Part shown: in pieces, positions 29,507-38,596 of the stretch | Layout of the letters: the number at the start of each line of letters is the position of its first letter | Numbering within the stretch: the stretch's first letter is position 1 | Notes under the pieces: model-generated | Databases searched by the model: none | The model's input: only the letters and a program-made list of their open reading frames with translations | Told to the model about the DNA's origin: nothing | From: Ideonella_A sakaiensis_A | GTDB lineage: Bacteria; Pseudomonadota; Gammaproteobacteria; Burkholderiales; Burkholderiaceae_C | Length of the DNA: 64,000 bases | Reading direction: 5' to 3' | NCBI RefSeq assembly: GCF_048320135.1 | Contig: NZ_CP182947.1 | Span: 992,001-1,056,000, forward strand | Program-made: the position numbers and the translations under genes

Positions 29507-30029
29507 GCACGCAGTGGCGGATGCGGCGGTGAACGTCGAGCGCGGCGCCCGCATCGCACCGGAGTTGCGCGTCGCGCAGTGGATCGACGCCGACGGCCGG
29601 CTGCGGCCGCCGTTGCAGCTGGCCGAACTCGGCGCCGGCTTCAAGATGCTGTTCTGCTTCCAGCATGCCTGCCCCGGCTGCCACAGTGTCGGCTTCCCGA
29701 CCTTGCGAAGGCTCGTTGATGCGCTGTCCGGCAGGGGTTTTGCCTTTGCCGCGGTGCAGACGGTATTTGAAGAAGCCGAGCTGAATACCGCCGACCGGCT
29801 GCGCGATGCACAACTGCGTTACGGGCTGGCGATTCCGTTCGGCCATGATCCGGCCGGCGACCGGGGCCCATCCAGCATGATGTGCGACTACCAGACCGGC
29901 GGCACGCCGTGGTTCATCGTGATCGACCCGTCCGGCCACCTCGTCTTCAGCGATTTCAGCCTCGATGCGGACCGGTTGATCGATTCCTTTGCCCGCTTCA
30001 GTGCCGATAACGGCACAACCCCGACCTGA
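29499..30029 (+). CDS. Thioredoxin-like redox protein with CPGC motif
   Basis: A predicted 176-residue cytosolic protein of the thioredoxin/peroxiredoxin-like fold. The active motif is FCFQHACPGCHSVGFPTLRRL (cysteines about residues 58 and 61), placed after the first beta strand. The cis-Pro loop is GGTPWFIVIDPSGHLVFSDF. Relatives are annotated as thioredoxin or redoxin family proteins without fixed role. No ATG exists at the N-terminus; I took GTG at 29499, which overlaps msrA by 8 bases. A GTG at 29529 is an equally possible start. Its stop overlaps the selO start (TGATG). Confidence 0.78.
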   Translation: MPEHAVADAAVNVERGARIAPELRVAQWIDADGRLRPPLQLAELGAGFKMLFCFQHACPGCHSVGFPTLRRLVDALSGRGFAFAAVQTVFEEAELNTADRLRDAQLRYGLAIPFGHDPAGDRGPSSMMCDYQTGGTPWFIVIDPSGHLVFSDFSLDADRLIDSFARFSADNGTTPT

Positions 30030-31546
30030 TGTCCACCACCGACAGCCCCGCCGAACAGGCCGCCGAGCCGCGATTTGCCTTCGACAACAGCTACGCCCGC
30101 GCGCTCGACGGCTTCTATGTGCCGTGGCAGCCCCGCCCGGCGCCCGCGCCGCGGCTGTTGCGGCTGAACCGCGAGCTCGCCGACGAACTCGGACTCGATG
30201 CCGAGGCACTGGCCGGCCCGCATGGCCTGGCCATGCTGTCGGGCCAGCGGGTGCCCGATGGCGCCGAGCCGCTCGCGCAGGCCTATGCCGGGCACCAGTT
30301 CGGCGGCTATTCGCCGCAGCTCGGCGACGGCCGCGCGTTGCTGCTCGGCGAGCTGATCGACCGCAACGGCAGGCGCCGCGACATCGCCTTCAAGGGCTCG
30401 GGCCGCACGCCGTTTTCGCGTGGCGGCGACGGCAAGGCGGTGCTCGGCCCGGTGCTGCGCGAATACCTGATCGGCGAGGCGATGCAGGCCTTCGGCATTC
30501 CGACCACCCGCGCGCTGGCGGCGCTGGCGACCGGCGAGACGGTGATGCGCGATGCGCCGCTGCCGGGCGCCTTGCTGGTGCGGGTGGCCGCCAGCCACCT
30601 GAGGGTCGGCACCTTCCAGTTTGTTGCCGCCCAGCGCGACCCCGACGCCATCCGCCGGCTCGCCGACTACAGCATCAACCGCCACTATCCTGACTTGGCC
30701 GACGCCGATGACCGCTATCTCGCACTGCTGCGCGCGGTCAGCGAGCGCCAGGCCGCGCTGATCGCGCAGTGGATGGGCGTCGGTTTCATCCACGGCGTGA
30801 TGAATACCGACAACATGACGATTTCCGGCGAAACCATCGACTATGGCCCTTGCGCCTTCCTCGAGGCCTACGATCCGCAGACGGTTTTCAGCTCGATCGA
30901 TGCGCAAGGCCGTTATGCCTTCGGCAACCAGCCGGCCATCGCGCAGTGGAATCTGGCCCGCTTCGCCGAGACCCTGCTCGCGCTGATCGACGACTCGGCC
31001 GATCGTGCCGTCGAACGGGCCAGCGAGGTCGTCAATGCCTTTCCGGCCCATTATCAGCAGCAGGCGCTGGCAGTGATGCGGGCCAAACTCGGTCTCGACG
31101 ACGGCGCCGATGCGGCTGCCGACCAGTCGCTGGCCGAAGACTTTCTCGGCCTGCTGCAGCGCCGCGACGTCGATTTCACGCTCGCCTTCCGCCGCCTCGG
31201 CGATGCCGCCGCCGGGAACGATGCGCCACTGACGGCGCTGTTTCCCGCCGCCGACAGTGCACCGGCCGACTGGCTGGCACGCTGGCGGCAGCGCTCGGCG
31301 GCGGCCGGCATCGACGGGGACGAACAGGCCGCCGCAATGGCCCGCGTCAACCCGATCTACATCCCGCGCAACCACCTGGTCGAAGCGGCGCTGAGCGCGG
31401 CCGTGGCCGACGACGACCTGGCGCCGTTCGAGCGGCTGCTCGCCGTCGCGCGGCGGCCCTTTGACGAGCGCGATGCCGACGCCGCGTTCGCCGAGCCGGC
31501 CGCGCCGGAGCAGACCGCCGGTTACCGGACCTTCTGCGGCACCTAG
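30029..31546 (+). CDS. selO: Protein adenylyltransferase SelO (YdiU family)
   Basis: A 505-residue pseudokinase-fold enzyme that transfers AMP from ATP to protein Ser/Thr/Tyr, as shown for SelO homologues, which modify redox proteins and affect glutathionylation. N-terminal FAFDNSYARALDGFYV, YAGHQFGGYSPQLGDGRALLLGE and the Lys in IAFKGSGRTPFSRGGDGK are the nucleotide-binding hallmarks. The catalytic Asp-Asn is in HGVMNTDNMTISG and the metal Asp in TIDYGPCAF. The C-terminus carries a Cys in TFCGT, matching the redox-active C-terminal Cys of the family. It is translationally coupled to the thioredoxin-like gene and msrA. Confidence 0.95.
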   Translation: MSTTDSPAEQAAEPRFAFDNSYARALDGFYVPWQPRPAPAPRLLRLNRELADELGLDAEALAGPHGLAMLSGQRVPDGAEPLAQAYAGHQFGGYSPQLGDGRALLLGELIDRNGRRRDIAFKGSGRTPFSRGGDGKAVLGPVLREYLIGEAMQAFGIPTTRALAALATGETVMRDAPLPGALLVRVAASHLRVGTFQFVAAQRDPDAIRRLADYSINRHYPDLADADDRYLALLRAVSERQAALIAQWMGVGFIHGVMNTDNMTISGETIDYGPCAFLEAYDPQTVFSSIDAQGRYAFGNQPAIAQWNLARFAETLLALIDDSADRAVERASEVVNAFPAHYQQQALAVMRAKLGLDDGADAAADQSLAEDFLGLLQRRDVDFTLAFRRLGDAAAGNDAPLTALFPAADSAPADWLARWRQRSAAAGIDGDEQAAAMARVNPIYIPRNHLVEAALSAAVADDDLAPFERLLAVARRPFDERDADAAFAEPAAPEQTAGYRTFCGT

Positions 31547-31674
31547 TCAGCCCTGCGGCTCAAGCCGGCGCGCGGCTTGCCGATGTAGCAGGAGCGACCA
31601 GGCAGCGAGGCCTTGTCGTGGGAGTGTTGCGTGGCCGGAAAGCCGGCGCAGCGCCATCTTTCCCAAGGCAATCC

Positions 31675-33852
31675 ATGACACCCAGTCGCAAGCAGTTGTT
31701 CCAATGGCGCGCATCCAGGCTGTGGCTGCGGCTGCTGCTCGGCTTCGGCAGCCTGGTCGGCCTGATGCTGGTCGTCGTCGCGATCGCCGTCACGCAATTC
31801 CGCTCGCTGGCACTGCAGTCGGAGCAACTCGCACGCACCGACCTGCAACGCATGCTCGCGGTGCAGCAGATCGACCAGCATGCACAGGGCCACGGCAGCT
31901 CGATGGCCCGCTTGCTGACCGCGTCGCGGTCCGAGCGGGAGACCATCTACCCGGAAGTCGACGCCGAATATGCGGCGGTCGAGCAGCTGATCGGCAGCCT
32001 CGCGGCACAGACCTTCGACCCGACATCGAGCGATCGGCTGCGCCAGGTCGCGGACCGGCGCAATGCCTACCGCAGCGCCTTCATCGAGGTCGGCGAGGCA
32101 CTGGAAACCGGCGACGCCGAATCGGCACGCAAGCTTTTCAACCGCAATGGCCAGCCGGCGCTGAAAGCGCTGATGGAAGCTGCGAACGCGCTGCTGATCC
32201 ACGAGCAGGCAGCGATGCAGCGGCGCCAGGTCGAGGTGCAGGCGCAGATCCGGCAGTCGGAATGGCTGCTCGCGGCGCTGGCGGCCGGCGCGGTCTGGCT
32301 GGCCGCCATGGTCGGATGGCGCATCACGCGCAGCGTCGTGCGGCCGCTGCAGCGGATCGAGGCTGCGGCAAACCAGATTGCCGACGGCAACTACAACGTG
32401 CAGTTCCGCGTCCGCTCCGGCGACGAACTCGACAAGGTCGCGGCGGCGATCAATGCGATGTCGGCCGCGGTGGCGGCGCGCGAGGCCCGGATCGAGGAGC
32501 TGGCGTTCACCGAGAGCCGTACCGGGCTGCCGAACCGGACCCGTCTGCGCCAGCTGTTCGACGGCGACAACCCGCGCCGCCTGTCGGTGCTGCTGATGGA
32601 CGTCGCCCGGCTGCGCAATGTCAACGAGATCCTCGGCTTCGAAACCGGTGACGCGCTGATGGCCGACATTGCGGTCCGGCTGCGCCTGGTCGTGATGCCG
32701 TCGACCGGTGCGCCGCCGGCGCGGGTACTGGCCGCACTTGGCGGTGGCGTCTTCGCGGTCGTCTGCACCGGGCACGACCGCGCAGCGATCGACCAACTGC
32801 GCCAGCAGGTCGACGTCGCGATGGCTGCGCCGTTCGACTGCAAGGGCCACCAGGTCGACGTGCAGCTGAGTTTCGGCATGGCCGACTGTCCGTCGGCACA
32901 TGTCGATGTCGACGTCGTGCTGCGCCACGCGGAAACGGCGCTTGGCCAGGCGAAGGAAAGCAAGCTGCCATGGGCATGGCACGTGCCGGTCGACGAGCCG
33001 ACCCGTGCCCGCCAGCTCGGTCTGCTGTCCGACCTGCGCGCCGCCGCCGCCGACGGCCAACTCGAGATGTGGCTGCAGCCGAAGCAGTGCCTGCGCACCG
33101 GCCGCACCTGCGGCATGGAAGCACTGGTGCGCTGGCACCATCCGGAACGCGGCTATGTCTCGCCAGCCGAATTCGTACCGTTTGCCGAACGCACCGGCAA
33201 CCTGCCGGTCATCACCCACGCGATGATCGACGCCGCGCTTGCCTGCCTCGGTCATTGGCATGGCGCGCTGCCGGAGCTGACGATCTCGGTCAATGTCGGC
33301 ACCCGCGATGTGCACGACATTGCGCTGGTTCACCTGATCGAGCGCCTCGCGCAGCAGCATGCGGCTCCGGTCGACCGGTTGTGCCTTGAGATCACCGAAA
33401 GCAGCGTGATGGAGGATGCCGACAGCGTGCTGCCGGTGCTGCATGCGCTGCGCGGCGTCGGTGTGCGCCTGTCGATCGACGATTTCGGCACCGGCTATTC
33501 ATCACTGGCCTATCTGCAGCGGCTGCCGGTGTCCGAACTGAAGATCGACCGCAGCTTCATTGCCGATGCCGATCTGAAGGCCGATGCGCGAACGCTGCTG
33601 AAGACAATCGTCGACCTTGGCCACAGCCTGCAGATGCACGTCACCGCTGAAGGCATCGAGCGCAGCGAGGAGCTCGCGCTGGTGGCCGAACTCGGTTGCG
33701 ATCTCGCCCAGGGCTATCTGATCGGCCGGCCAATGGCGCCAGCCGTTGCCGAGCGCTTCTTCGAGGCACTGGCGGCAGCAACGCCAGCGCAGGGCCAGCG
33801 ACGCTCGACTCGGCCACCCAACCTGCTGGTCGTCGACGCGCTTGCCGGATGA
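31675..33852 (+). CDS. Membrane c-di-GMP phosphodiesterase with degenerate GGDEF and EAL domains
   Basis: A 725-residue protein. A transmembrane helix near residues 17-40 and a second near 195-215 flank a helical periplasmic sensor region. A HAMP domain (IADGNYNVQFRVRSGDELD) follows. The GGDEF domain begins ESRTGLPNRTRL but has LGGGVFAVV where GGDEF is needed, so no cyclase activity is expected. The EAL domain (about 445-690) keeps EALVRW, SVNVGTRD, EITES, IDDFGTGYSSL, KIDRSF and AEGIE, all catalytic and metal residues. It should therefore break down c-di-GMP; the GGDEF-like part may sense GTP. The start ATG at 31675 has an AAGG site. Confidence 0.93.
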   Translation: MTPSRKQLFQWRASRLWLRLLLGFGSLVGLMLVVVAIAVTQFRSLALQSEQLARTDLQRMLAVQQIDQHAQGHGSSMARLLTASRSERETIYPEVDAEYAAVEQLIGSLAAQTFDPTSSDRLRQVADRRNAYRSAFIEVGEALETGDAESARKLFNRNGQPALKALMEAANALLIHEQAAMQRRQVEVQAQIRQSEWLLAALAAGAVWLAAMVGWRITRSVVRPLQRIEAAANQIADGNYNVQFRVRSGDELDKVAAAINAMSAAVAAREARIEELAFTESRTGLPNRTRLRQLFDGDNPRRLSVLLMDVARLRNVNEILGFETGDALMADIAVRLRLVVMPSTGAPPARVLAALGGGVFAVVCTGHDRAAIDQLRQQVDVAMAAPFDCKGHQVDVQLSFGMADCPSAHVDVDVVLRHAETALGQAKESKLPWAWHVPVDEPTRARQLGLLSDLRAAAADGQLEMWLQPKQCLRTGRTCGMEALVRWHHPERGYVSPAEFVPFAERTGNLPVITHAMIDAALACLGHWHGALPELTISVNVGTRDVHDIALVHLIERLAQQHAAPVDRLCLEITESSVMEDADSVLPVLHALRGVGVRLSIDDFGTGYSSLAYLQRLPVSELKIDRSFIADADLKADARTLLKTIVDLGHSLQMHVTAEGIERSEELALVAELGCDLAQGYLIGRPMAPAVAERFFEALAAATPAQGQRRSTRPPNLLVVDALAG

Positions 33853-33871
33853 AGCGGCGGTAGACTGGCGC

Positions 33872-34654
33872 ATGGCCCTGGAACTGAACTGCGAATCGAC
33901 CGGCAACGGCCCGCCACTGCTGCTGCTGCACGGCCTGTTCGGCTCGGCGACCAACTGGCGCGGCATCGCGAAGGCATTGGCCGACAGCCACGAGGTGTTT
34001 GCACTCGATCTGCGCAACCACGGCGCGTCGCCGTGGGCGGATTCAATGGACTACGACGACCTCGCCGACGACGTGTTTGCGTTCATCACGTCGCGCAAGC
34101 TGGCGCCGGCAGCGGTGCTCGGCCACAGCATGGGCGGCAAGGCCGCGATGGCGCTGGCGCTGCGCCATCCTGACGCGGTCGGGCGGCTGATCGTCGCCGA
34201 CATTGCGCCGGTTGCGTACAAGGATTCGCTGACGCCTTATGCCGAGGCGATGCGCGGCATCGACGTGATGGCTGCGGCGAGTCGAACCGAGGTGCAGCGG
34301 CGCCTGCAGGAACGCCTGCCCGACCCGTCGGTCGCCGGCTTCCTGGCGCAGAACCTGGTCAGCCGCAACGACCATTTCGACTGGCGGATCAACCTTGCGG
34401 TGATCATCGCCGAGATGCACAAGCTGAGCGGCTTCCCGGCTGCGCTGCGCGAACTGCGCTACGAGAACCCGGTCACGGTGATTGCCGGCGCGCGCTCATC
34501 CTATGTCGAGCACCACGACGGGCGCGATTTCGCGCCGATGTTCAGCGATGTCACGGTCGAGGTGATCGACGAGGCCGGCCACTGGTTGCATGCCGACCGG
34601 CCGCAGCAGTTCGTCGCGATCGTGCGTCGCGCGCTCGCTGGCGAGGCGCGCTGA
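33872..34654 (+). CDS. Alpha/beta hydrolase (YbfF-like esterase)
   Basis: A 260-residue soluble hydrolase. The oxyanion region LLLLHGLFGSATNWRGIAKAL, the nucleophile elbow GHSMGGKAAM, ALDLRNHGASP and the final His in DEAGHWLHADRP form a complete catalytic set. It resembles the YbfF/EstA group that acts on short acyl esters or acyl-CoA. It starts 20 bp after the EAL gene and ends before a convergent proX across a stem-loop. Confidence 0.88.
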   Translation: MALELNCESTGNGPPLLLLHGLFGSATNWRGIAKALADSHEVFALDLRNHGASPWADSMDYDDLADDVFAFITSRKLAPAAVLGHSMGGKAAMALALRHPDAVGRLIVADIAPVAYKDSLTPYAEAMRGIDVMAAASRTEVQRRLQERLPDPSVAGFLAQNLVSRNDHFDWRINLAVIIAEMHKLSGFPAALRELRYENPVTVIAGARSSYVEHHDGRDFAPMFSDVTVEVIDEAGHWLHADRPQQFVAIVRRALAGEAR

Positions 34655-34655
34655 A

Positions 34656-34678
34656 AAGGGCGGGCAGCAGCCCGCCCT
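34656..34678 (-). terminator. Terminator between proX and the hydrolase gene
   Basis: AGGGCGGGC and GCCCGCCCT form a perfect stem with a small loop. On the minus strand it is followed by TTTTC, ending the proVWX transcript just past the proX stop. On the plus strand it lies directly after the hydrolase stop and may also serve that gene, though the T-run there is poor. Confidence 0.75.
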
Positions 34679-34684
34679 CTGACC

Positions 34685-35713
34685 TCAGTTGGCCGCGCCC
34701 TTGGCAGCGGCGCGAGCGGCCTTCAGCCAGCCATCGTAGACCTTGCGGTGGCCGTCGATCCAGGCCTGCACGTGGCGCTGGATATCGGCTTCGTCCTTCT
34801 CGCCATCACGCATGCGCAGGTTCTGCGCGCTGATGTCGTTGGCGCTGAGCTTCATCACCTCGAACAGCTTGGCCGCTGCCGGATTCGCCTTCGCGAAGGC
34901 CTTGTTCGCGACGATGCGCTGGTTGTTGGCCTGGAAGCCGTAGTCCGAGCCGTTCGGCAGCTTGGTGCTGACATCCTTGCGCTCGCCCGGCAGCGACGAA
35001 AACGGCACCTGCAGCCAGACGACATCCTTGTTCGGCACCAGCACGCCGCTGACCCAGTAAGGGGTCCATGTGTAGTACAGCACCGGCTCGCCGGCCTTCG
35101 CGCGGGTGATCGTGTCGGCAATGATCGCCGCATACGAACCCTGCTTGTGGGTCACCGTGTCGCGCAGCTTGTAGGCATCGAGGTGATGCTCGATCACCTT
35201 CTCGCAGCCCCAGCCCGGGTTGCAACCAGCCAGATCGGCCTTGCCGTCACCGTCGGTATCGAAGATCTTCGCGATCTTCGGGTCGCTCAACTGGCTGATC
35301 TTCGTGATCTTGTACTGGTCGGCGGTTTTCTTGTCGATCAGATAGCCCTGCAGTGCGCCGGGCGAGTAGATGCCCTTTCGGTACAGCTTCGCGTCACCGC
35401 CGGCCTTCTTGTAGAAATCGATGTGCAACGGATCCCAATGGTCGGCCATGAAGGTGGCGTCGCCATTGCCCAGCGCGACGTGGCCGGCGGCATATTCGAT
35501 TTCCTTGATCGGCTTGACGTCGTAGCCGAGGTCCTTCAGGCCGCGCATCACCAGTTCGGTCTGGAAGGTCTCTTCGGCAATCGAGCTCTTGATCGGCTGG
35601 ACCTCGACGCCGGCGCCCGGCTTGCTGGCGTTCGCGGCATGCGCGGTGCTCGAGATCAGCAGCGCTGCACCAAGCGCCAAAACGCGGACGGAAAATTGAT
35701 TCGTTGACTTCAT
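34685..35713 (-). CDS. proX: Glycine betaine/proline-betaine binding protein ProX
   Basis: A 342-residue periplasmic solute-binding protein. The signal peptide ends near residue 27 (LLISSTAHAA). Aromatic ligand-box residues appear in FMADHWDPLHIDF and YYTWTPYWVSGVLVPNKDVVW, which hold the trimethylammonium of betaine. The disulfide pair is in AGCNPGWGCEKV, as in E. coli ProX. It delivers betaine to ProW. It is the last gene of the proVWX operon, 55 bp after proW. Confidence 0.95.
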   Translation of the reverse strand: MKSTNQFSVRVLALGAALLISSTAHAANASKPGAGVEVQPIKSSIAEETFQTELVMRGLKDLGYDVKPIKEIEYAAGHVALGNGDATFMADHWDPLHIDFYKKAGGDAKLYRKGIYSPGALQGYLIDKKTADQYKITKISQLSDPKIAKIFDTDGDGKADLAGCNPGWGCEKVIEHHLDAYKLRDTVTHKQGSYAAIIADTITRAKAGEPVLYYTWTPYWVSGVLVPNKDVVWLQVPFSSLPGERKDVSTKLPNGSDYGFQANNQRIVANKAFAKANPAAAKLFEVMKLSANDISAQNLRMRDGEKDEADIQRHVQAWIDGHRKVYDGWLKAARAAAKGAAN

Positions 35714-35768
35714 CGTGTCGACTTCCTTTGTGAACAAACTTGGAAAAAAAGCGTGAGAGATTGCTGTG

Positions 35769-36977
35769 TCAGTTGCCCGGGGCCGCGGCCGAGGCGGTGC
35801 GGCCGACCGGGGCGGCTCCGCCCGCAGACGCTGCCGACTCGGCCGATGGCGCACGCAGCCGGCGCAGCAGCCCGACCGGGCCGCGGTCCGACCACTTGCG
35901 AGCGCCACCTCGCTGTCCCGGATTGCGGGTCCGGCCCATCGCCTGGGTCATGCGGTCGAGAACGATCGCCATCAGCACGATGCCGACGCCGCCGACCGTC
36001 GCCAGCCCCATGTCGAGCCGGCCGATGCCGCGCAATACCATCTGGCCGAGGCCGCCGACCGCGATCATCGACGCGATCACGACCATCGACAGCGACAACA
36101 TCAGCGTCTGGTTGACGCCGGCCATGATCGTCGGCAATGCCAGCGGCAGCTGCACCTTGGTCAGCAACTGCCACGGCGATGCACCGAACGAACGCGAGGC
36201 CTCGACGAGGTCCGGCCGCACCTGGCGGATGCCGAGGTTGGTCAGGCGGATCAGCGGCGGCAGCGCAAAAACGATCGTCACGACGACACCCGGCACATTG
36301 CCGATGCCGAACAGCATCACGACCGGCACCAGGTACACAAATGCCGGCGTCGTCTGCATCGCATCGAGCAGCGGACGCACCGCGGCATTCAGCCGGTCGT
36401 TGCGCGCAACCGCGATGCCCAGCGGCAGCCCGATCAGCAGACAGAAAAATACCGATGTCAGCACCAGCGCCAGCGTGACCATCGCCTCGGCCCATGCGCC
36501 GATCAGTCCGATCACGAGGAACGAGACGAAGGTGCCGATGCCGAGCGTTCGGCCGCTGGCCTGCCAGGCAAGCAACGCGAGCAGCAGCAGCATCAGTGGC
36601 GCGGGCACCGCGAGCAGCGCCGCCTCGATGCTGCCGAGGGTGCTGTCGATCGGCACACGCACCGCCTGGAAAGCCGGCCGCGCATGTTCGACGACCCAGG
36701 CCAGGCCATCGTCGACCCAGATGTTCAGCGGGATCACCGCATCATCGAAGGGCTGCAGCCAGTTCACGCCGGTCGGCTCCGGCGGTGCCGGTGCTGCATT
36801 GCTGAGCCAGTCGCTGCCGGCAGGCTGAGCCGGCGCTGCATCAGCGGCCGCCGGTGCGGTGGTCGCCGCGCCCCACGGGTCGGCGGCAGGCGCAGCCGGA
36901 GCGGCCTCGGTGGCAGCCCAGGGGTTGGCGGGTGCCGCGGCACTGGCCGCAGCGGTCGAAGTCGGGATCGGGTCCAT
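35769..36977 (-). CDS. proW: Glycine betaine/proline betaine ABC permease ProW
   Basis: A 402-residue inner-membrane permease. The first 80 residues form an Ala/Pro-rich hydrophilic tail with repeated NPWAAT and DPWGAA, as in E. coli ProW, followed by the permease domain. It includes MQTTPAFVYLVPVVMLFGIGNVPGVV and the ABC-coupling EAA-type loop EASRSFGASPWQLLTKVQLPLA. The core is very close to the enterobacterial protein. A 40-residue Ala/Gly-rich C-terminal tail is additional. It lies between proV (27 bp upstream) and proX. Confidence 0.95.
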   Translation of the reverse strand: MDPIPTSTAAASAAAPANPWAATEAAPAAPAADPWGAATTAPAAADAAPAQPAGSDWLSNAAPAPPEPTGVNWLQPFDDAVIPLNIWVDDGLAWVVEHARPAFQAVRVPIDSTLGSIEAALLAVPAPLMLLLLALLAWQASGRTLGIGTFVSFLVIGLIGAWAEAMVTLALVLTSVFFCLLIGLPLGIAVARNDRLNAAVRPLLDAMQTTPAFVYLVPVVMLFGIGNVPGVVVTIVFALPPLIRLTNLGIRQVRPDLVEASRSFGASPWQLLTKVQLPLALPTIMAGVNQTLMLSLSMVVIASMIAVGGLGQMVLRGIGRLDMGLATVGGVGIVLMAIVLDRMTQAMGRTRNPGQRGGARKWSDRGPVGLLRRLRAPSAESAASAGGAAPVGRTASAAAPGN

Positions 36978-37004
36978 CGAGAAATCCTGTCGTTGAAGGC
37001 TGGG

Positions 37005-38204
37005 TCAGGCCGCACTGCGCTGCTCGAGAAATTCGAGCAGCGTGTTCTTCGTGATCGAGCCGCGGTAACGGCCGGCGTCGTCGACCACCGGCAGGCCGTG
37101 CGGATGCGCGGCCAGCGGGCCGTACAGATTGGTGATCGGCGTGTCGACGGTGATCGGCTCGACGCCGCCGATGAAGGCGTTGCGCAGCTTCGGGTCGACA
37201 TTGCCCTGCAGTTCGGCCTGCAGTGTGTCGATCGAGACGACGCCCATGAAGGCCTGTTCCGGGCTGACGACATAACCGAATTCACGCTGGTGCTGGCGCA
37301 GCCGCTGCAGTGCCGAACGCACACCCATGCCCTGGTGGTCGATGATCGACACCTGCGACTTGCGCGCCAGATCGGCGGCCGAGAAGACGTTGGTGACGTC
37401 GACGTTCTTGAAGAACGAGCGGACGTACGGCGTTGCCGGGTTCTTGATGATGTCTTCGGGCGTGCCGACCTGCACGACGTTGCCGCCTTCCATGATCGCG
37501 ATGCGATCGCCGATGCGGATCGCCTCGTCGAGGTCGTGCGAGATGAAGATGATCGTGCGCCGGTCCTTGCGCTGCAGCTTGACCAGTTCGTCCTGCATCT
37601 CGGTGCGGATCAGCGGATCGAGCGCCGAGAAGGCCTCGTCCATCAGCAGCACCGACGGGTTGTTCGCCAATGCCCGCGCCAGCCCGACACGCTGCTGCAT
37701 GCCACCCGACAACTCGTCCGGATAACTGCGCGCCCAGGCCGCGAGACCGACCTGCTCGAGTGCCGCCATCGCGCTGGCCTCGCGCTCGCGGGTCGGCTCG
37801 CCGGCCAGTTCGAGGCCGAAACCGGCGTTCTGCAGCACCGTCAGGTGCGGCATCAACGCAAACGACTGGAACACCATGCTGATGTGGCGGCGCCGCAGTT
37901 CGCGCAATTCCTTTGCCGACATCGCGGCGATGTCGGCACCGTCGAACAGCACGTGGCCGGCGGTTGGCTCGATCAGCCGGTTCAGCAATCGCACCAGCGT
38001 CGATTTGCCGGAACCGGACAAGCCCATCACGACAAAGATCTCGCCTTCTTGGACGGTGAAGCTGGCATCGTTGACGCCGATTGTCTGCCCGGTGCGTTCG
38101 AAGATCGCGTCCTTGTCCAGGCCTTCGCGCACCAGCCGCATTGCTTCATCAGGCTTGCTGCCGAATACTTTGTAGAGGTTCTTGACGATCAAGCGGTCGG
38201 ACAT
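37005..38204 (-). CDS. proV: Glycine betaine/proline-betaine ABC ATPase ProV
   Basis: A 399-residue ATPase with Walker A GLSGSGKST near residue 60, the signature LSGGMQQRVGLARAL, Walker B LLMDEAFSALDP and switch His in FISHDLDEA. C-terminal CBS domains (about residues 280-395) sense ionic strength in this family and switch the transporter on under osmotic stress. It is the first gene of proVWX. Upstream are a leader hairpin and a near-consensus promoter with an overlapping palindrome. Confidence 0.96.
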   Translation of the reverse strand: MSDRLIVKNLYKVFGSKPDEAMRLVREGLDKDAIFERTGQTIGVNDASFTVQEGEIFVVMGLSGSGKSTLVRLLNRLIEPTAGHVLFDGADIAAMSAKELRELRRRHISMVFQSFALMPHLTVLQNAGFGLELAGEPTREREASAMAALEQVGLAAWARSYPDELSGGMQQRVGLARALANNPSVLLMDEAFSALDPLIRTEMQDELVKLQRKDRRTIIFISHDLDEAIRIGDRIAIMEGGNVVQVGTPEDIIKNPATPYVRSFFKNVDVTNVFSAADLARKSQVSIIDHQGMGVRSALQRLRQHQREFGYVVSPEQAFMGVVSIDTLQAELQGNVDPKLRNAFIGGVEPITVDTPITNLYGPLAAHPHGLPVVDDAGRYRGSITKNTLLEFLEQRSAA

Positions 38205-38220
38205 GAGAAGCCTGTTGATG

Positions 38221-38267
38221 AAGAAACCCGCCGCCGCTGCTGCAATGCAGGCGGAACGGGGCTTCTT
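38221..38267 (-). promoter_or_regulatory. Leader hairpin before proV
   Basis: In the proV transcript AAGAAGCCC pairs with GGGTTTCTT and, past a bulge, CCGCC with GGCGG, enclosing a 14-base loop. The stem ends 17 bases before the proV start, close to the ribosome site. It could modulate translation or transcript stability. A T-run is absent, so it is not a classic terminator. Confidence 0.4.
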
Positions 38268-38407
38268 GTTGTTGGTGCGGGACAGAGGTCACCGCCGCTG
38301 AAAGGCGTCGGGCGACATTGGCCGGACGCACGCATTGATCAAGCTCTGATCAGGGCCACCGGCAGCCAAGGGCCGCAGCAGGGTGGGGTCTCGCAAAGCA
38401 GCAAGAC

Positions 38408-38452
38408 AATTTGTACAAATTCAATTATAACCCGAGGCTGCGGTGCTCGCAA
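38408..38452 (-). promoter_or_regulatory. proVp: proVWX promoter with overlapping palindromic operator
   Basis: On the minus strand a -35 element TTGCGA (38447-38452) and a perfect -10 TATAAT (38424-38429) are 17 bp apart. The predicted start is near 38417, inside a perfect 14-base palindrome AATTTGTACAAATT (38408-38421). A palindrome at the start site is the classic place for a repressor. The untranslated leader would be about 210 bases. The remaining intergenic DNA between proV and marC shows no further feature. Confidence 0.6.
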
Positions 38453-38596
38453 ATTCAAGCTGCCGGGCGATTGCTTGCGCGCGGCGTCGGTTCGCGTGAT
38501 GCGGCCACGCTCGATGGCGTCCGCGTTGCCTCAGCGCGTTGCCTTAGGATCGGGCAAGCCTATCTGCCCGCCTGACGGTCCCACGCCCGCCTCCCC

